Of a stretch of DNA of 64,000 nucleotides, positions 44,251-53,726 are shown piece after piece (position 1 is the first letter of the stretch; every line of letters starts with the position of its first letter). The position numbers were made by a program, and so were the translations under genes. The DNA comes from Flavobacterium sp. (GTDB lineage Bacteria; Bacteroidota; Bacteroidia; Flavobacteriales; Flavobacteriaceae). Where the stretch lies: NCBI RefSeq assembly GCF_027531905.1, contig NZ_JAPZSU010000002.1, positions 62,001 to 126,000 on the forward strand. Direction: 5' to 3'. The notes beneath the pieces are model-generated. The model was not told the origin of the DNA. It worked only from the letters and a program-made list of their open reading frames with translations, and ran no database searches.

Positions 44251-45105
44251 TTAAAGCAACGTTATTGTATAATTGGTTTGAAAAAAAGAATTTGGCTCGA
44301 CCAACAGAATCCCTTCTTTTTCTAGTATTTTACCAGAATTATTTGGGGTGTCAGAATAACCAAACCAAGGTTCAATACATATAAAAGGTGCATTTACAAG
44401 TGTCCAAACACCAAGATCTGGAAAATCTGTATAATCTACTTTGAGTATGGGTTGGTTTTCTTCTAAAATTGTTACCAATTTTGAAGGTATTTTTTTAAAC
44501 ACCAAAGCATCATTTTCAAATAATTTATACTCCAAATTCAATTTTTGATTAGGAATTTCGATAGTTTTGGTTGTATCTGAAATCATGTCATCTTCTAATA
44601 AGTTAATGGTTAAGGATTCTAATCCATCAAATTGTAATTGGTAATTATCGAATGCTTTTGGCATAGCAAAAGCTGGATGTCCTCCAATCGAGAATGGAAG
44701 TATAGTTTCGGACATGTTAAGGACTTTGTAGCCTAGTTGCAGTGTTGTATCAATTAGAGTGTAACTCAATTGAAGTTCAAACGAGAAAGGATATTTTTGT
44801 AAGGTTTCTTCGTTGGATTGTAACGAAAACGTAACACTGTCTTCTTTTTTATCAATTACTTCAAAAATCATTTCACGTGCAAAACCATGACGCGGTAGCG
44901 TATATGCGGTTCCATTGTATTCAAAAGTATTGTTTTTTAAAGCACCTACTATGGGGAACAAAATAGGGGAATGTTTTCCCCAAAAGTTAGGATTGCCTTC
45001 CCAAATGAATTCCTTGTTGTTTATGTCTCTTAAAGAAAATAATTCGGCTCCAAGTGTTTTAAATTGTGCCGTTATTTGATCATTTTTTATGGTAATTGTC
45101 GTCAT
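44251..45105 (-). CDS. Aldose 1-epimerase family protein
   Basis: A 284-residue mutarotase-like protein. Conserved blocks are LGAELFSLRDINNKEFIWEG, FPIVGALKNNTFEYNGTAY, LPRHGFAREM (with the family His), FSIGGHPAFAMP (second His) and FICIEPWFGYSD (catalytic Glu). It would interconvert alpha and beta anomers of a hexose or sugar phosphate. It is the first gene of the operon that ends with the TonB receptor. Confidence 0.88.
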   Translation of the reverse strand: MTTITIKNDQITAQFKTLGAELFSLRDINNKEFIWEGNPNFWGKHSPILFPIVGALKNNTFEYNGTAYTLPRHGFAREMIFEVIDKKEDSVTFSLQSNEETLQKYPFSFELQLSYTLIDTTLQLGYKVLNMSETILPFSIGGHPAFAMPKAFDNYQLQFDGLESLTINLLEDDMISDTTKTIEIPNQKLNLEYKLFENDALVFKKIPSKLVTILEENQPILKVDYTDFPDLGVWTLVNAPFICIEPWFGYSDTPNNSGKILEKEGILLVEPNSFFQTNYTITLL

Positions 45106-45266
45106 GATATTTATTTTAATGAGTCGTAAATATATTGATATTCCCTAAAACAAGGAAGTTAAAACGGATAAACCTTAGGAATTATCTTAATTTGTTTATG
45201 GTTAATGTTATAAATAATTATTTTTTCATTTAATTTGTGCTTACACTAACACAAATTATAGATATT

Positions 45267-47528
45267 ATGAAAACAAAGTGGCTTTCTTGCTTGGGCATTT
45301 TTTTCGGAGCACTCTCCGTTTTTGGTCAGCAACCTGCTCCAGCTGAAAAAAAAGAACTAGTTTCTAAGTACGATTATCACGATGCGTTTGCACCGCATTT
45401 TTATACCAAAAATGGAACTTCTACACGTTCAGCAAGTGGTGAACCTGGACCTGCTTACTGGCAAAACCGTGCGGATTATCAGTTAACGGCTAAATTAAAT
45501 GATGCCACTAATGAAGTTATAGGTACAGATGAAATCACTTATACTAATAACAGCCCAGATAAATTAAGCTTTCTTTGGTTGAATTTAGAGCAGAATTTGT
45601 TCAAACAAGATTCTAGAGGAACGGCTTTAGTTCCTTTGACAGGAAGTAGAAATGGAGGTCAAGGACAAATTTTTGATGCGGGATTTAAAATCCAATCGGT
45701 TAAAGCTATTTCAGGAAAAGCCAAAATAGCAACTGATGTAAAATTTGTAGTTACGGATACTCGTATGCAAGTTTTCCTTCCTGAAGCTATTGCCGCCAAA
45801 GGAGGAAGTGTGAAATTGAAAATCGAGTTTTCTTTTATTGCACCTAACGAAGGTTCTGACCGTATGGGCGTTTTGGAAACCAAAAACGGAAAAATCTTCA
45901 CAATGGCACAATGGTATCCTCGTATGTGTGTTTATGATGATGTACGCGGATGGAATACGAATCCTTATTTAGGGGCTTCAGAATTTTACTTGGAGTATGG
46001 TAATTTTGATATAAAAATTACTGCGCCAGCCAATCATATGGTGGTGTGTTCAGGTGAGTTGTTGAATCCAGCTGAAGTGTATACTGCTGAGCAATTCAAA
46101 CAATATAAAGCAGCTTTGGTTAGCGATAAAACTGTTGTGATTCGTTCTGCGGATGAAGTAAATGCAACCGCAAAAAACAATGCATCAGCTACTAAAACTT
46201 GGCATTATCAAATTAAAAATTCCCGCGATGTTTCTTGGGCTTCTTCTCCTGCGTTTATCTTAGATGGTGCGAGAATGAATTTGCCTAGTGGAAAAAAAGC
46301 ATTGGCGTTATCTGCTTATCCAGTAGAATCTGCAGGCAACGAGGCTTGGGGACGTTCTACCGAATACGTAAAAGGTTCTATCGAAAATTATTCTAAACGT
46401 TGGTTAGAATATCCTTATCCAGTAGCGACCAATGTTGCAGGAAATGAAGGTGGAATGGAATATCCAGGGATTGTTTTTTGTGGATGGGAGTCCAAAGGAA
46501 AAGATTTATGGGGAGTGACAGACCACGAGTTTGGACATATTTGGTTTCCAATGATTGTTGGGTCTAATGAACGTTTATTCGCTTGGATGGACGAAGGTTT
46601 TAATACTTTTATCAATTCCTTAAGTGGTGTTGATTTTAACAAAGGAGAATACAAAGATGGGCCATCAGATTTGCACCAAATTAGCGAAATGTTGACTAGC
46701 CCTAAACTAGAGACCATTATGAGTTCTCCAGACAATATGAAAGAGAAAAATATTGGGGTGTTATGTTATTTTAAACCAAGTAATGGTTTAGTGATTTTGA
46801 GAGAGCAAGTTTTAGGGCCAGAGCGTTTTGATACGGCTTTTAAAACCTATGTGGAAAGATGGGCTTTCAAACATCCTACTCCTGATGATTTTTTTAGAAC
46901 AATGGAGAATGTTGCTGGCGAAGATTTGAGTTGGTTTTGGAGAGGTTGGTTCCAATACAACTGGCGTTTTGATCAAGGTGTAAATTCAGTAAAATATGTG
47001 AAAAATGATCCTAAAAAAGGAATCATTATTTCTATTGAGAATTTCGAAAAAATGGCGATGCCGATAGTTGTTGATATTAAAACCAAAAGTGGTAAAGTAA
47101 GCCGAGTGAAATTACCAGTTGAAATTTGGCAACGTAACAAGGATTGGTCATTCAAACACAATTCTACCGAAGAAATAGACAGTGTTGTAATTGATCCAGA
47201 TCACGTTTTCCCAGATTCAAATACTGCTAATAATACTTGGACTGCTGCTACTGGTAAATTAGAAAAAGATGTGATTCTTGACGATTATTTAGGGGTTTAT
47301 GCTACAGCCAATGCTCCTTTGAAAATAACTTTGACAGAAAAGAATAGTGCTTTGAATGTTGAAATATCAGGGTATCCTTCTTTTACAGCGACTCCGGTAA
47401 CTGGTGAAGCCAATACGTTTGAAGCTCCTGTGGCTGGATTAAAATTCAAGTTCAATGATGCAAAAACAGGATTTGATATGGTGATTACAGGAAATGGACA
47501 AGTGATTCCTTTTACGAAAGAAAAATAA
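45267..47528 (+). CDS. M1 family metallopeptidase (exported), second copy
   Basis: A 753-residue M1 zinc peptidase with a signal peptide ([21 protein letters not shown]). The zinc site is His420-Glu421-Phe-Gly-His424 with Glu443 ([10 protein letters not shown]), and the substrate motif is NEGGMEYP (GMEY 396-399). It shares block order with the peptidase at 19834-22077 ([39 protein letters not shown]), so they are paralogues. A tail of about 80 residues after 670 is not shared and looks like a small beta domain ([19 protein letters not shown]). The ATG at 45267 starts the signal peptide; an earlier TTG frame extension is unlikely. Confidence 0.92.
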   Translation: MKTKWLSCLGIFFGALSVFGQQPAPAEKKELVSKYDYHDAFAPHFYTKNGTSTRSASGEPGPAYWQNRADYQLTAKLNDATNEVIGTDEITYTNNSPDKLSFLWLNLEQNLFKQDSRGTALVPLTGSRNGGQGQIFDAGFKIQSVKAISGKAKIATDVKFVVTDTRMQVFLPEAIAAKGGSVKLKIEFSFIAPNEGSDRMGVLETKNGKIFTMAQWYPRMCVYDDVRGWNTNPYLGASEFYLEYGNFDIKITAPANHMVVCSGELLNPAEVYTAEQFKQYKAALVSDKTVVIRSADEVNATAKNNASATKTWHYQIKNSRDVSWASSPAFILDGARMNLPSGKKALALSAYPVESAGNEAWGRSTEYVKGSIENYSKRWLEYPYPVATNVAGNEGGMEYPGIVFCGWESKGKDLWGVTDHEFGHIWFPMIVGSNERLFAWMDEGFNTFINSLSGVDFNKGEYKDGPSDLHQISEMLTSPKLETIMSSPDNMKEKNIGVLCYFKPSNGLVILREQVLGPERFDTAFKTYVERWAFKHPTPDDFFRTMENVAGEDLSWFWRGWFQYNWRFDQGVNSVKYVKNDPKKGIIISIENFEKMAMPIVVDIKTKSGKVSRVKLPVEIWQRNKDWSFKHNSTEEIDSVVIDPDHVFPDSNTANNTWTAATGKLEKDVILDDYLGVYATANAPLKITLTEKNSALNVEISGYPSFTATPVTGEANTFEAPVAGLKFKFNDAKTGFDMVITGNGQVIPFTKEK

Positions 47529-47545
47529 TCAATTACCATTAAATG

Positions 47546-47582
47546 AAAACGACTGTTAGAGCAATCTAACAGTCGTTTTTTT
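47546..47582 (+). terminator. Terminator after the second M1 peptidase gene
   Basis: A perfect 15-bp stem (AAAACGACTGTTAGA, loop GCAA, then its complement) ending in a T-run. Confidence 0.93.
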
Positions 47583-47592
47583 ATGTTTTTTA

Positions 47593-47794
47593 ACCCGTTG
47601 GGTGAAATTATTTTTTACCACATAGAATCATAGAGTTTATAGTTTTTAAAAGAAACGAATAGACGTTTTACTATCCATATAGGTCATCTATTGTGAGAAA
47701 TAGTGCTATTTCTATTTTTTCTATGTAGAGTTGCTATTAATCTATGGCTCTATGTGGTTAAGTTTTTATTTTATTTGAATTTCACCCAACGGGT
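47593..47794. repeat. Nested palindromic intergenic element (MITE- or BIME-like)
   Basis: A 202-bp unit bounded by a perfect 17-bp inverted repeat, ACCCGTTGGGTGAAATT (47593-47609) and its complement (47778-47794). Inside lies a second inverted pair, ACCACATAGAATCATAGA (47617-47634) against 47741-47758, 16 of 18 bases matching. A perfect 8-bp hairpin AGAAATAG-TG-CTATTTCT is near the centre. The outer arm is itself a palindrome (ACCC-GTT-GGGT). No coding sequence is present. The ACCACATAGA motif is familiar from dispersed Flavobacterium repeats. It fills the space between two convergent genes. Confidence 0.8.
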
Positions 47795-47810
47795 GTTTTT
47801 TGATTTGTAT

Positions 47811-48851
47811 TTACTCTGGAATTTGTTGACTCAAACAATGCAAAGTCCCTAATCCCCAGATAAAATCAATAGCACTAATGCCAATAATTTCTCTATCAGG
47901 GAAACATTCTGAAAGAATATTCAAAGCTACTCTGTCATTTGCATCATTGAAAGTAGGTACCAAAACACAGTTATTTAAAATTAAAAAATTAGCATAACTC
48001 GCTGGCAAACGTAATCCATCAAAATCAATGCGTTTAGGCATAGGTAAAGTAACAATTACAGGTGCTTGACCGTTTTCTAGTTTCGCATTTTGCAAACGTT
48101 TTAAGTTGTCTTGCAAAGGTTTGTAATTGCTGTCTTCTGGATTAGTCTCTATAATGGTGACAATAGTGTCCTCGTTTACAAATCGGCATAAATCATCTAT
48201 GTGTCCGTGAGTATCATCACCTTCGATACCATCTCCAAGCCAAATGACATTGGTAATGCCTAAGTACTCTTTAAAAACGGCTTCATAATCTTCTTTTGTA
48301 AAGCCTTCATTACGCACCTGAATCGTAGGATGCATTAAGCATTCTTCTGAAGTTAACAAGGTACCACGTCCGTTAACATCAATTGCACCACCTTCTACAA
48401 TTACTGGTTTTCCTTTGTAGGTAACTTGAGTTAAGGGAAGTTGTAAATGTTCAGCAACTTTACTCGGTACGTGTTTGTCTAAATTGATGTTTTTGTATTT
48501 TGCCCAACCGTTAAAATTGAAATTCAAGGCTTCACTTTGATTACCATTCTTCACAATGATTGGACCAGAATCACGCATCCAACTTCTATTGGTTTTATGA
48601 ATGATGAAGGATATCTGGTCTAAATTTACTGTAGCCATTGTTAGCAATTCAGTGACTTTCTCTTGTTGTTTTTCATCGGCAACTACCAAAAAAACAGTTT
48701 CGTAGGTGGCTACTTTTTTGATGAATTCTACGAAAGCCCATTGTACCGCTTCGTATTTTCCAGGCCAGTCTTTTCCGTTATGCGGAAAACATAATAGGAT
48801 TCCTTGTTGTTTTTCCCATTCTGCGGGAAATCTTCTTGAGGTTGTAGTCAT
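47811..48851 (-). CDS. aguA: Agmatine deiminase
   Basis: A 346-residue agmatine deiminase, converting agmatine to N-carbamoylputrescine and ammonia. Active-site blocks: TNRSWMRDSGPIIV (Asp94), VEGGAIDVNGRGTLLT, GDDTHGHIDDLCRFV (His and Asp) and the nucleophile Cys339 in LGTLHCLSQQIPE at the C-terminus. The length and end are typical. The next step of the same pathway is encoded at 50656-51543, on the same strand but separated by the plus-strand choice-of-anchor I gene. Confidence 0.93.
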   Translation of the reverse strand: MTTTSRRFPAEWEKQQGILLCFPHNGKDWPGKYEAVQWAFVEFIKKVATYETVFLVVADEKQQEKVTELLTMATVNLDQISFIIHKTNRSWMRDSGPIIVKNGNQSEALNFNFNGWAKYKNINLDKHVPSKVAEHLQLPLTQVTYKGKPVIVEGGAIDVNGRGTLLTSEECLMHPTIQVRNEGFTKEDYEAVFKEYLGITNVIWLGDGIEGDDTHGHIDDLCRFVNEDTIVTIIETNPEDSNYKPLQDNLKRLQNAKLENGQAPVIVTLPMPKRIDFDGLRLPASYANFLILNNCVLVPTFNDANDRVALNILSECFPDREIIGISAIDFIWGLGTLHCLSQQIPE

Positions 48852-48876
48852 AAATAGATGCCAATTTTACTTCGGG

Positions 48877-48884
48877 CAAAGATA
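48877..48884 (-). promoter_or_regulatory. -7 promoter box of aguA
   Basis: TATCTTTG on the minus strand, 25 nt before the ATG. No well-placed -33 TTG. Confidence 0.45.
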
Positions 48885-48989
48885 AACATTCCCAAGAATT
48901 AAAATAGAATTGAAGTTCATACATTTTATAAAGCTTGGTTTGCAGTGTTTGTTTTTTATGTTAAAGATTATATAATATTTAGGTAATAC

Positions 48990-49016
48990 TTGAGCCTTTA
49001 GGTCGCGCTATTTTTG
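48990..49016 (+). promoter_or_regulatory. Promoter of the choice-of-anchor I gene
   Basis: TTG (48990-48992), a 16-nt spacer and TATTTTTG (49009-49016), 20 nt before the ATG at 49037. Confidence 0.6.
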
Positions 49017-49036
49017 AAAAAACTAAATTTAAAACA

Positions 49037-50563
49037 ATGATTAAGAAAACTCTAGCAGTATTTGCAGCCTTATTTTTATTAGTGGGTTGTGAAAATGACA
49101 ATGACGAAAATCCTAGCTCAGAATTAGGATATAATGAAAACCCAGCTTCGTTTAAAGAAGTAGGTACTATAACAATTGGTGGAACTGGCGCTGCAGAAAT
49201 TAGCGCTTATGATGAAACTACCAAAAGGCTATTTACGGTAAACAACAGTTCAACCAACAAAATTGATGTAATTGATTTAAGCGATCCTACAAAACCTGTT
49301 GTCCTAACAAGTATTGATATGGCTACCTACAATGGTGCTGCTAATAGCGTTGCGGTTTATGGGGGAAAACTAGCTGTAGCTTTAGAATCTAAATCAAATA
49401 AACAAGAGGCAGGAAAAGTGGTTGTTTTTAATACTTCGACTTATGCTTTGATTAAAGAAATCACAGTAGGAGCTTTGCCGGATATGATTACTTTTTCGCC
49501 AGACGGAAATTTTATTGTTACTGCTAATGAAGGAGAACCTAATGATACGTATTCATTGGATCCAGAAGGTTCTGTTTCGATTATTGATGTTGCTGCGAAT
49601 TATGCTGTGACTACTTTAAATTTTGCTCAATTCAGCACACAATTATCTGATTTAAAAACCAAAGGATTTCGTATAGCAAGTGTTTCCAATAATTTTGCTA
49701 ACGATATTGAACCAGAATATGTTACGATTTCTTCGGATTCAAAAACGGCTTGGGTTACTTTGCAAGAAAATAATGGAATCGCTAAAATTGATTTGGTAGG
49801 TAAAAAGAATGTGCAACTTTTTCCATTAGGATATAAAGACTATTCTTTGGCAGATAATGCTATAGATGTAAGCGATAAAGATGGCGCTATTGCTTTTGCC
49901 ACTTGGAAGGTGAAAGGGATGTTTCAACCAGATGCGATTGCCAATTTTGAGAGTAATTCCATTCCTTATTTGGTTACAGCCAATGAAGGGGACGCTCGTG
50001 AATACAGTGCTTTTGTAGATGTTCGTAGAATCAATCATTCTTCTGTGGTTTTGGATCCAACGGTTTTTCCAACGGCTGCTGCTATGAAAGCGGATGGTGT
50101 TTTGGGACGTTTGAATATCAATTCTAAAATGGGAGATACTGATGGTGATGGCGATTTTGATGAATTGGTAAGTTTTGGTGCTCGTTCATTTTCGATTTGG
50201 AATGGCAACACAGGTGCTTTAGTTTTTGATAGTAAAAATGAATTGGATAAAAAAGCACACGAATTGGGACTTTATGATGATAATAGAAGTGATGATAAAG
50301 GAGTAGAACCGGAGGCGGTTTATGTAACCAAAATGGGAAATAAGCAAATTCTTTTTGTGGGTCTAGAAAGAGCCGATGCTTTGATGATTTATGATGTAAC
50401 TTCTCCAACCGCTCCCAAGTTTTTACAAGCCATCAAAACGGGTGATGCACCTGAAGGACTTACTTTTATTCCAGCAACTAAAAGTCCAAACAAGAAAAGT
50501 ATGGTTATCGTAAGTAGTGAAGGGGATGGAAGTGTTAAGATTTTCCAGCCTGAATTGAATTAA
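49037..50563 (+). CDS. Choice-of-anchor I family lipoprotein (beta-propeller-like)
   Basis: A 508-residue lipoprotein (MIKKTLAVFAALFLLVGC, Cys18). The rest matches the choice-of-anchor I family: repeated beta-propeller-like blades such as GTGAAEISAYDETTKRLFTVN, NSVAVYGGKLAVAL, LPDMITFSPDGNFIVTANEG, PYLVTANEGDAREY and GDAPEGLTFIPA. Proteins of this family are often annotated as phosphatase-like or surface glycoproteins, but no catalytic residue set is visible. DTDGDGDFDEL near residue 365 is a calcium-binding-type Asp loop. It is likely exposed on the cell surface. It has its own promoter and terminator. Confidence 0.86.
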   Translation: MIKKTLAVFAALFLLVGCENDNDENPSSELGYNENPASFKEVGTITIGGTGAAEISAYDETTKRLFTVNNSSTNKIDVIDLSDPTKPVVLTSIDMATYNGAANSVAVYGGKLAVALESKSNKQEAGKVVVFNTSTYALIKEITVGALPDMITFSPDGNFIVTANEGEPNDTYSLDPEGSVSIIDVAANYAVTTLNFAQFSTQLSDLKTKGFRIASVSNNFANDIEPEYVTISSDSKTAWVTLQENNGIAKIDLVGKKNVQLFPLGYKDYSLADNAIDVSDKDGAIAFATWKVKGMFQPDAIANFESNSIPYLVTANEGDAREYSAFVDVRRINHSSVVLDPTVFPTAAAMKADGVLGRLNINSKMGDTDGDGDFDELVSFGARSFSIWNGNTGALVFDSKNELDKKAHELGLYDDNRSDDKGVEPEAVYVTKMGNKQILFVGLERADALMIYDVTSPTAPKFLQAIKTGDAPEGLTFIPATKSPNKKSMVIVSSEGDGSVKIFQPELN

Positions 50564-50582
50564 CTCAAGGTTTTCAATAGAA

Positions 50583-50631
50583 AAGCGTCTGAGATTCTAA
50601 GTTTAAAATATTCTTAGAATTTCAGACGCTT
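50583..50631. terminator. Bidirectional terminator, choice-of-anchor I / aguB
   Basis: AAGCGTCTGAGATTCTAAG against its complement at 50613-50631, 18 of 19 positions paired, 11-nt loop, between convergent genes. Confidence 0.85.
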
Positions 50632-50655
50632 AATTTTTTAGCGACTTTTTTGAAG

Positions 50656-51543
50656 TTAGTCTATTGCTCTTTTGGTAATGTCCCCAAAAGCATCGATTCG
50701 TCTGTCTCTAAAAAACGGCCAATTCTGACGTACGTTTTCTTGTAAATCCAAATCAACTTCAGCGATTAGTATTTCTTCTTTATCGTGTGAAGCTTGTGCT
50801 AAAATTTCGCCTTGTGGTCCTGCAATAAATGACGAACCCCAGAATTCAATTCCAGCTGTTCCTTCGATGTATTGTTCCAAACCAATACGGTTGGCTGCGG
50901 CTACATACACGCCATTGGCTACCGCGTGACCTTTCATCACATTCATCCAAGCGCCGTGTTGGTTTTCACCATATTGTTCTTTTTCTAAAGGATGCCATCC
51001 AATTGCGGTTGGGTAAAACAACACTTCAGCTCCTTGCAAAGCAGTTAGTCGTGCGCCTTCTGGATACCATTGATCCCAGCAAATTAAGGTTCCAATTTTT
51101 CCTTTTTGAGTTGGGAAAGCTTTGAAACCAATGTCGCCAGGCGTAAAGTAGAATTTTTCATAGAAATGAGGATCGTCTGGAATGTGCATTTTGCGATACA
51201 GTCCAGCTTCGGTTCCATCGGTATCAATGATGTAAGCACTGTTGTGGTAAATTCCTGCCATTCTCTTTTCGAAGAAAGGAACAATGATTACCACGCCTAA
51301 TTCTTTGGCTAATGCCGAAAAAGCAGTAAATGAAGTACTGTACAATGGTTCTGCTAAGGCAAAATTATCCACGTCTTCACTTTGACAAAAATAATGACTG
51401 CTATATAATTCTGGTAACGAAATGACTTCTGCGCCTTGTTTTGCTGCCTCTCGAACCCAGTGTAAACATTTTTTTAAGTTGTTTTCAGCAACATCGTTGA
51501 GGTTTAATTGAATAACCGCTATTTTGTATTTTTTATTAGGCAT
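50656..51543 (-). CDS. aguB: N-carbamoylputrescine amidase (carbon-nitrogen hydrolase)
   Basis: A 295-residue nitrilase-superfamily amidase converting N-carbamoylputrescine to putrescine, CO2 and ammonia. The catalytic triad is visible: Glu45 (ISLPELYSS), Lys118 (LYRKMHIPDD) and Cys155 (GTLICWDQWYPEGAR). YHNSAYIIDTDGTEAGLYRK and FYFTPGDIGF are typical of the plant/bacterial AguB group. Together with aguA it gives a complete agmatine-to-putrescine route. No arginine decarboxylase gene is in the window. Confidence 0.94.
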   Translation of the reverse strand: MPNKKYKIAVIQLNLNDVAENNLKKCLHWVREAAKQGAEVISLPELYSSHYFCQSEDVDNFALAEPLYSTSFTAFSALAKELGVVIIVPFFEKRMAGIYHNSAYIIDTDGTEAGLYRKMHIPDDPHFYEKFYFTPGDIGFKAFPTQKGKIGTLICWDQWYPEGARLTALQGAEVLFYPTAIGWHPLEKEQYGENQHGAWMNVMKGHAVANGVYVAAANRIGLEQYIEGTAGIEFWGSSFIAGPQGEILAQASHDKEEILIAEVDLDLQENVRQNWPFFRDRRIDAFGDITKRAID

Positions 51544-51561
51544 AACTTAAAATTTAGAGTG

Positions 51562-51569
51562 CAAAAGTA
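51562..51569 (-). promoter_or_regulatory. -7 promoter box of aguB
   Basis: TACTTTTG on the minus strand, 18 nt before the ATG. The -33 region is unclear. Confidence 0.45.
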
Positions 51570-51672
51570 GTTATTTTTTCTAAAGAGTTCTAATGAGGTA
51601 AAATGAAAGTTTGGTTTGTAATCAAGCTATGATTGGTGTTGTTGAAGTTCAATTGTAAATAGAATTCTTTTT

Positions 51673-52041
51673 TTATTGAGGATTAAATGCTCCAAAATGC
51701 CAAAGAATACCAGAAGGATCGTGTAAAAAACATTCCTTTCCCCAATCGAGATAGCGAATAGGAACTAATTTTACAGAAGGATACTTTTCATTTAAACGCA
51801 AAGCTTTCAATGATTCCCATAATTCTTCTACATCTTCAACTTCCATAAAAACCATTGTATTCTCAATCCAGTCTTTTACATAAGCATCTTGTAGATAGAA
51901 GCCAAAATTAGCAGTACTGAAATAACTCATATTGGTAGAAAGAATACTTTCATTAAAACCTAGCTCTTTATAAAATTGTCTCGATTCTGTGTAGTTTTTT
52001 GAGCCTATAAAGGGACGGATGGATTTGGTTTGGAATTGCAT
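51673..52041 (-). CDS. VOC family protein (glyoxalase/bleomycin-resistance fold)
   Basis: A 122-residue protein with the start MQFQTKSIRPFIGSKNYTESRQFYKELGF, typical of the vicinal oxygen chelate fold. It continues with VFMEVEDVEELWESLKAL and ends GKECFLHDPSGILWHFGAF, the usual last strand. Activity is unknown. The frame is open to 52098, but that start would overlap the upstream DUF1801 gene by 32 nt, and the family begins close to the ATG at 52041. Same strand as the DUF1801 gene and probably co-transcribed. Confidence 0.8.
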   Translation of the reverse strand: MQFQTKSIRPFIGSKNYTESRQFYKELGFNESILSTNMSYFSTANFGFYLQDAYVKDWIENTMVFMEVEDVEELWESLKALRLNEKYPSVKLVPIRYLDWGKECFLHDPSGILWHFGAFNPQ

Positions 52042-52066
52042 TTGTTTGGGTGTAATGAATTGATCG

Positions 52067-52486
52067 TTAAGAATTAAATCTTTTTTGTAAATATTCAATA
52101 TTGGCTTTCATAATTACTTGTAATTGATCCAAATCAATATCGTTGAGTTTATTAACATACAAACAAGCTTTACCTCTTTTGAATTTACCTAAACTTGTTA
52201 AAAGGGGTTCGTGCTCTTCGAGTCCAGTAAAAACATACAGCGAAATTGCAGATTTTCTTGGAGAAAAACCCAACAGAGGCGCAGTTCTCTCGTGTCCACT
52301 TTCGTATTTGTAGTGATATTTGCCAAAGCCAATAATTGATGCTCTCCACATTGTAGCTTCGCAACCAGAAACAGCCTGCATAATTTTAACTAATTTTTGG
52401 CTGTCTTTTTTCTTTTGTTCTGAATCGGCAAATTTTTCAATAAAATCAGCTACATTTTGATCTGTTTCGGTAGTTTTTTGTGCCAT
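52067..52486 (-). CDS. DUF1801 domain protein
   Basis: A 139-residue protein of the DUF1801 (YdhG-like) family: VADFIEKFADSEQKKKDSQKL, then MWRASIIGFGKYHYKYESGHE and LLGFSPRKSAISLYV, with GKACLYVNKLNDIDLDQLQ near the C-terminus. This cytoplasmic family is uncharacterised, although related proteins are described as iron-chaperone-like. It precedes the VOC gene on the same strand. Its 5' region includes the terminator hairpin of the DUF808 gene. Confidence 0.83.
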   Translation of the reverse strand: MAQKTTETDQNVADFIEKFADSEQKKKDSQKLVKIMQAVSGCEATMWRASIIGFGKYHYKYESGHERTAPLLGFSPRKSAISLYVFTGLEEHEPLLTSLGKFKRGKACLYVNKLNDIDLDQLQVIMKANIEYLQKRFNS

Positions 52487-52513
52487 CTTCTTTAAAATTA
52501 ATATAAAAAATAA

Positions 52514-52552
52514 AGTTAGCTTTTATTTTGTAAATTAAACAAAAGCTAACTT
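52514..52552 (-). terminator. Terminator after the DUF808 gene
   Basis: AAGTTAGCTTTT (52514-52525) and AAAAGCTAACTT (52541-52552) form a perfect 12-bp stem, followed on the minus strand by TATTTTTTA. Its outer end also contains a TAACTTTA sequence with TTTG 21 nt upstream, which could serve as the DUF1801 promoter. Confidence 0.75.
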
Positions 52553-52579
52553 GTAATTAATTGAAAATAGGAGTGTTAT

Positions 52580-53452
52580 TTATTTTTTACCCAAAATTTT
52601 CTTTATGATGGTTACGATAAGTAGTGTAATTCCACCAAACACTAAGCCAAATAAAGGCTCTTTGATGAAGCTAGGAACTCGTGGTAGCACGTGATGTAAA
52701 TAGTCGATTTGGTGGGCAAAAATTCCACCAGCTACCATAATTAAAGCAATAGTTCCGATTACGGCTAAACTTTTAATGACTTTAGGTAAAGCGTTAACCA
52801 AAAAGTTTCCAATTTTGGTTAAAAAACCATTTTCTTTACTGCTTAGTTGCATTAGTTTGAATCCCATATCATCCATACGAACAATTAAAGCTACAATACC
52901 GTATACACCAATAGTAGCAATAATGGCAACTATAGAAACTACGGCAATTTGAGTGGGGACTGATTTCTCTAAAACGGTTCCTAAGGCAATGATTACAATC
53001 TCAACAGAGAGGATAAAATCTGTAACAATAGCGGCTTTTATTTTTCCTTTTTCCTGTGCAAGAATCTCTTCTTCGGTAAAAGATTGGGTTAATGAAATCT
53101 CAGCTTCGTGATGATGATGCGGAAAGAAATATTCATAAATTTTTTCAGCACCTTCATAAGCTAAATAAAGCCCTCCCAAAACTAAAATTACTTTAATGGC
53201 TATAGGAGAAAAAGCACTAAGTACAAAAGCTATTGGAAGAATGATTAGTTTGTTCAAAAAAGAACCTTTAGTGATGGCCCACAATACTGGAAGTTCTCTT
53301 GAAGAAACAAATCCTGAAGCTTTTTCGGCATTAACAGCTAGGTCGTCTCCTAAAATTCCAGCTGTTTTTTTGGTAGCAATTTTACTCATTGCTGCCACAT
53401 CATCCATTATTGCTGCAATATCATCTAAAAGTGCAAAAAAACCTGATCCCAT
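52580..53452 (-). CDS. DUF808 family inner membrane protein
   Basis: A 290-residue multi-span membrane protein of the DUF808 (YedI-like) family. The opening SGFFALLDDIAAIMDDVAAMSK and the following KTAGILGDDLAVNAEKASGF are diagnostic. Hydrophobic segments lie at about 70-100, 140-165, 170-195, 225-250 and 262-286. A histidine cluster (FPHHHHEAE) near residue 112 is in a loop. Function is unknown; annotations as an ABC-transporter-like or helicase-associated protein are not supported by motifs here. Confidence 0.88.
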   Translation of the reverse strand: MGSGFFALLDDIAAIMDDVAAMSKIATKKTAGILGDDLAVNAEKASGFVSSRELPVLWAITKGSFLNKLIILPIAFVLSAFSPIAIKVILVLGGLYLAYEGAEKIYEYFFPHHHHEAEISLTQSFTEEEILAQEKGKIKAAIVTDFILSVEIVIIALGTVLEKSVPTQIAVVSIVAIIATIGVYGIVALIVRMDDMGFKLMQLSSKENGFLTKIGNFLVNALPKVIKSLAVIGTIALIMVAGGIFAHQIDYLHHVLPRVPSFIKEPLFGLVFGGITLLIVTIIKKILGKK

Positions 53453-53726
53453 ATATAATTATTTAGTTTAGTGAAAGTTATAGCTAAAGAGCTAATTTGA
53501 TTATTGTTTTTTGTCGTTTAATTCAGCTAAACTACTACATTTTTGATTGAATTTCCATTCGATTTTAGATAAAATTCACCTTTTTTTGAAGCATTTTACT
53601 TTTTGTTTACAAATGATGAGAAGTATTAGAGCTAATTATCTGGCTAGAAACTATAATCCAAGAAGAGCATTGATTTTCCGTTCTTATATATGGCAACTTT
53701 TTGATTATGAATATTTTTTTTTATAC

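Noticed and set aside
52042-52098. N-terminal extension of the VOC protein
   Set aside because: It would overlap the DUF1801 gene by 32 nt and does not match the start of the VOC fold; ATG 52041 is preferred.
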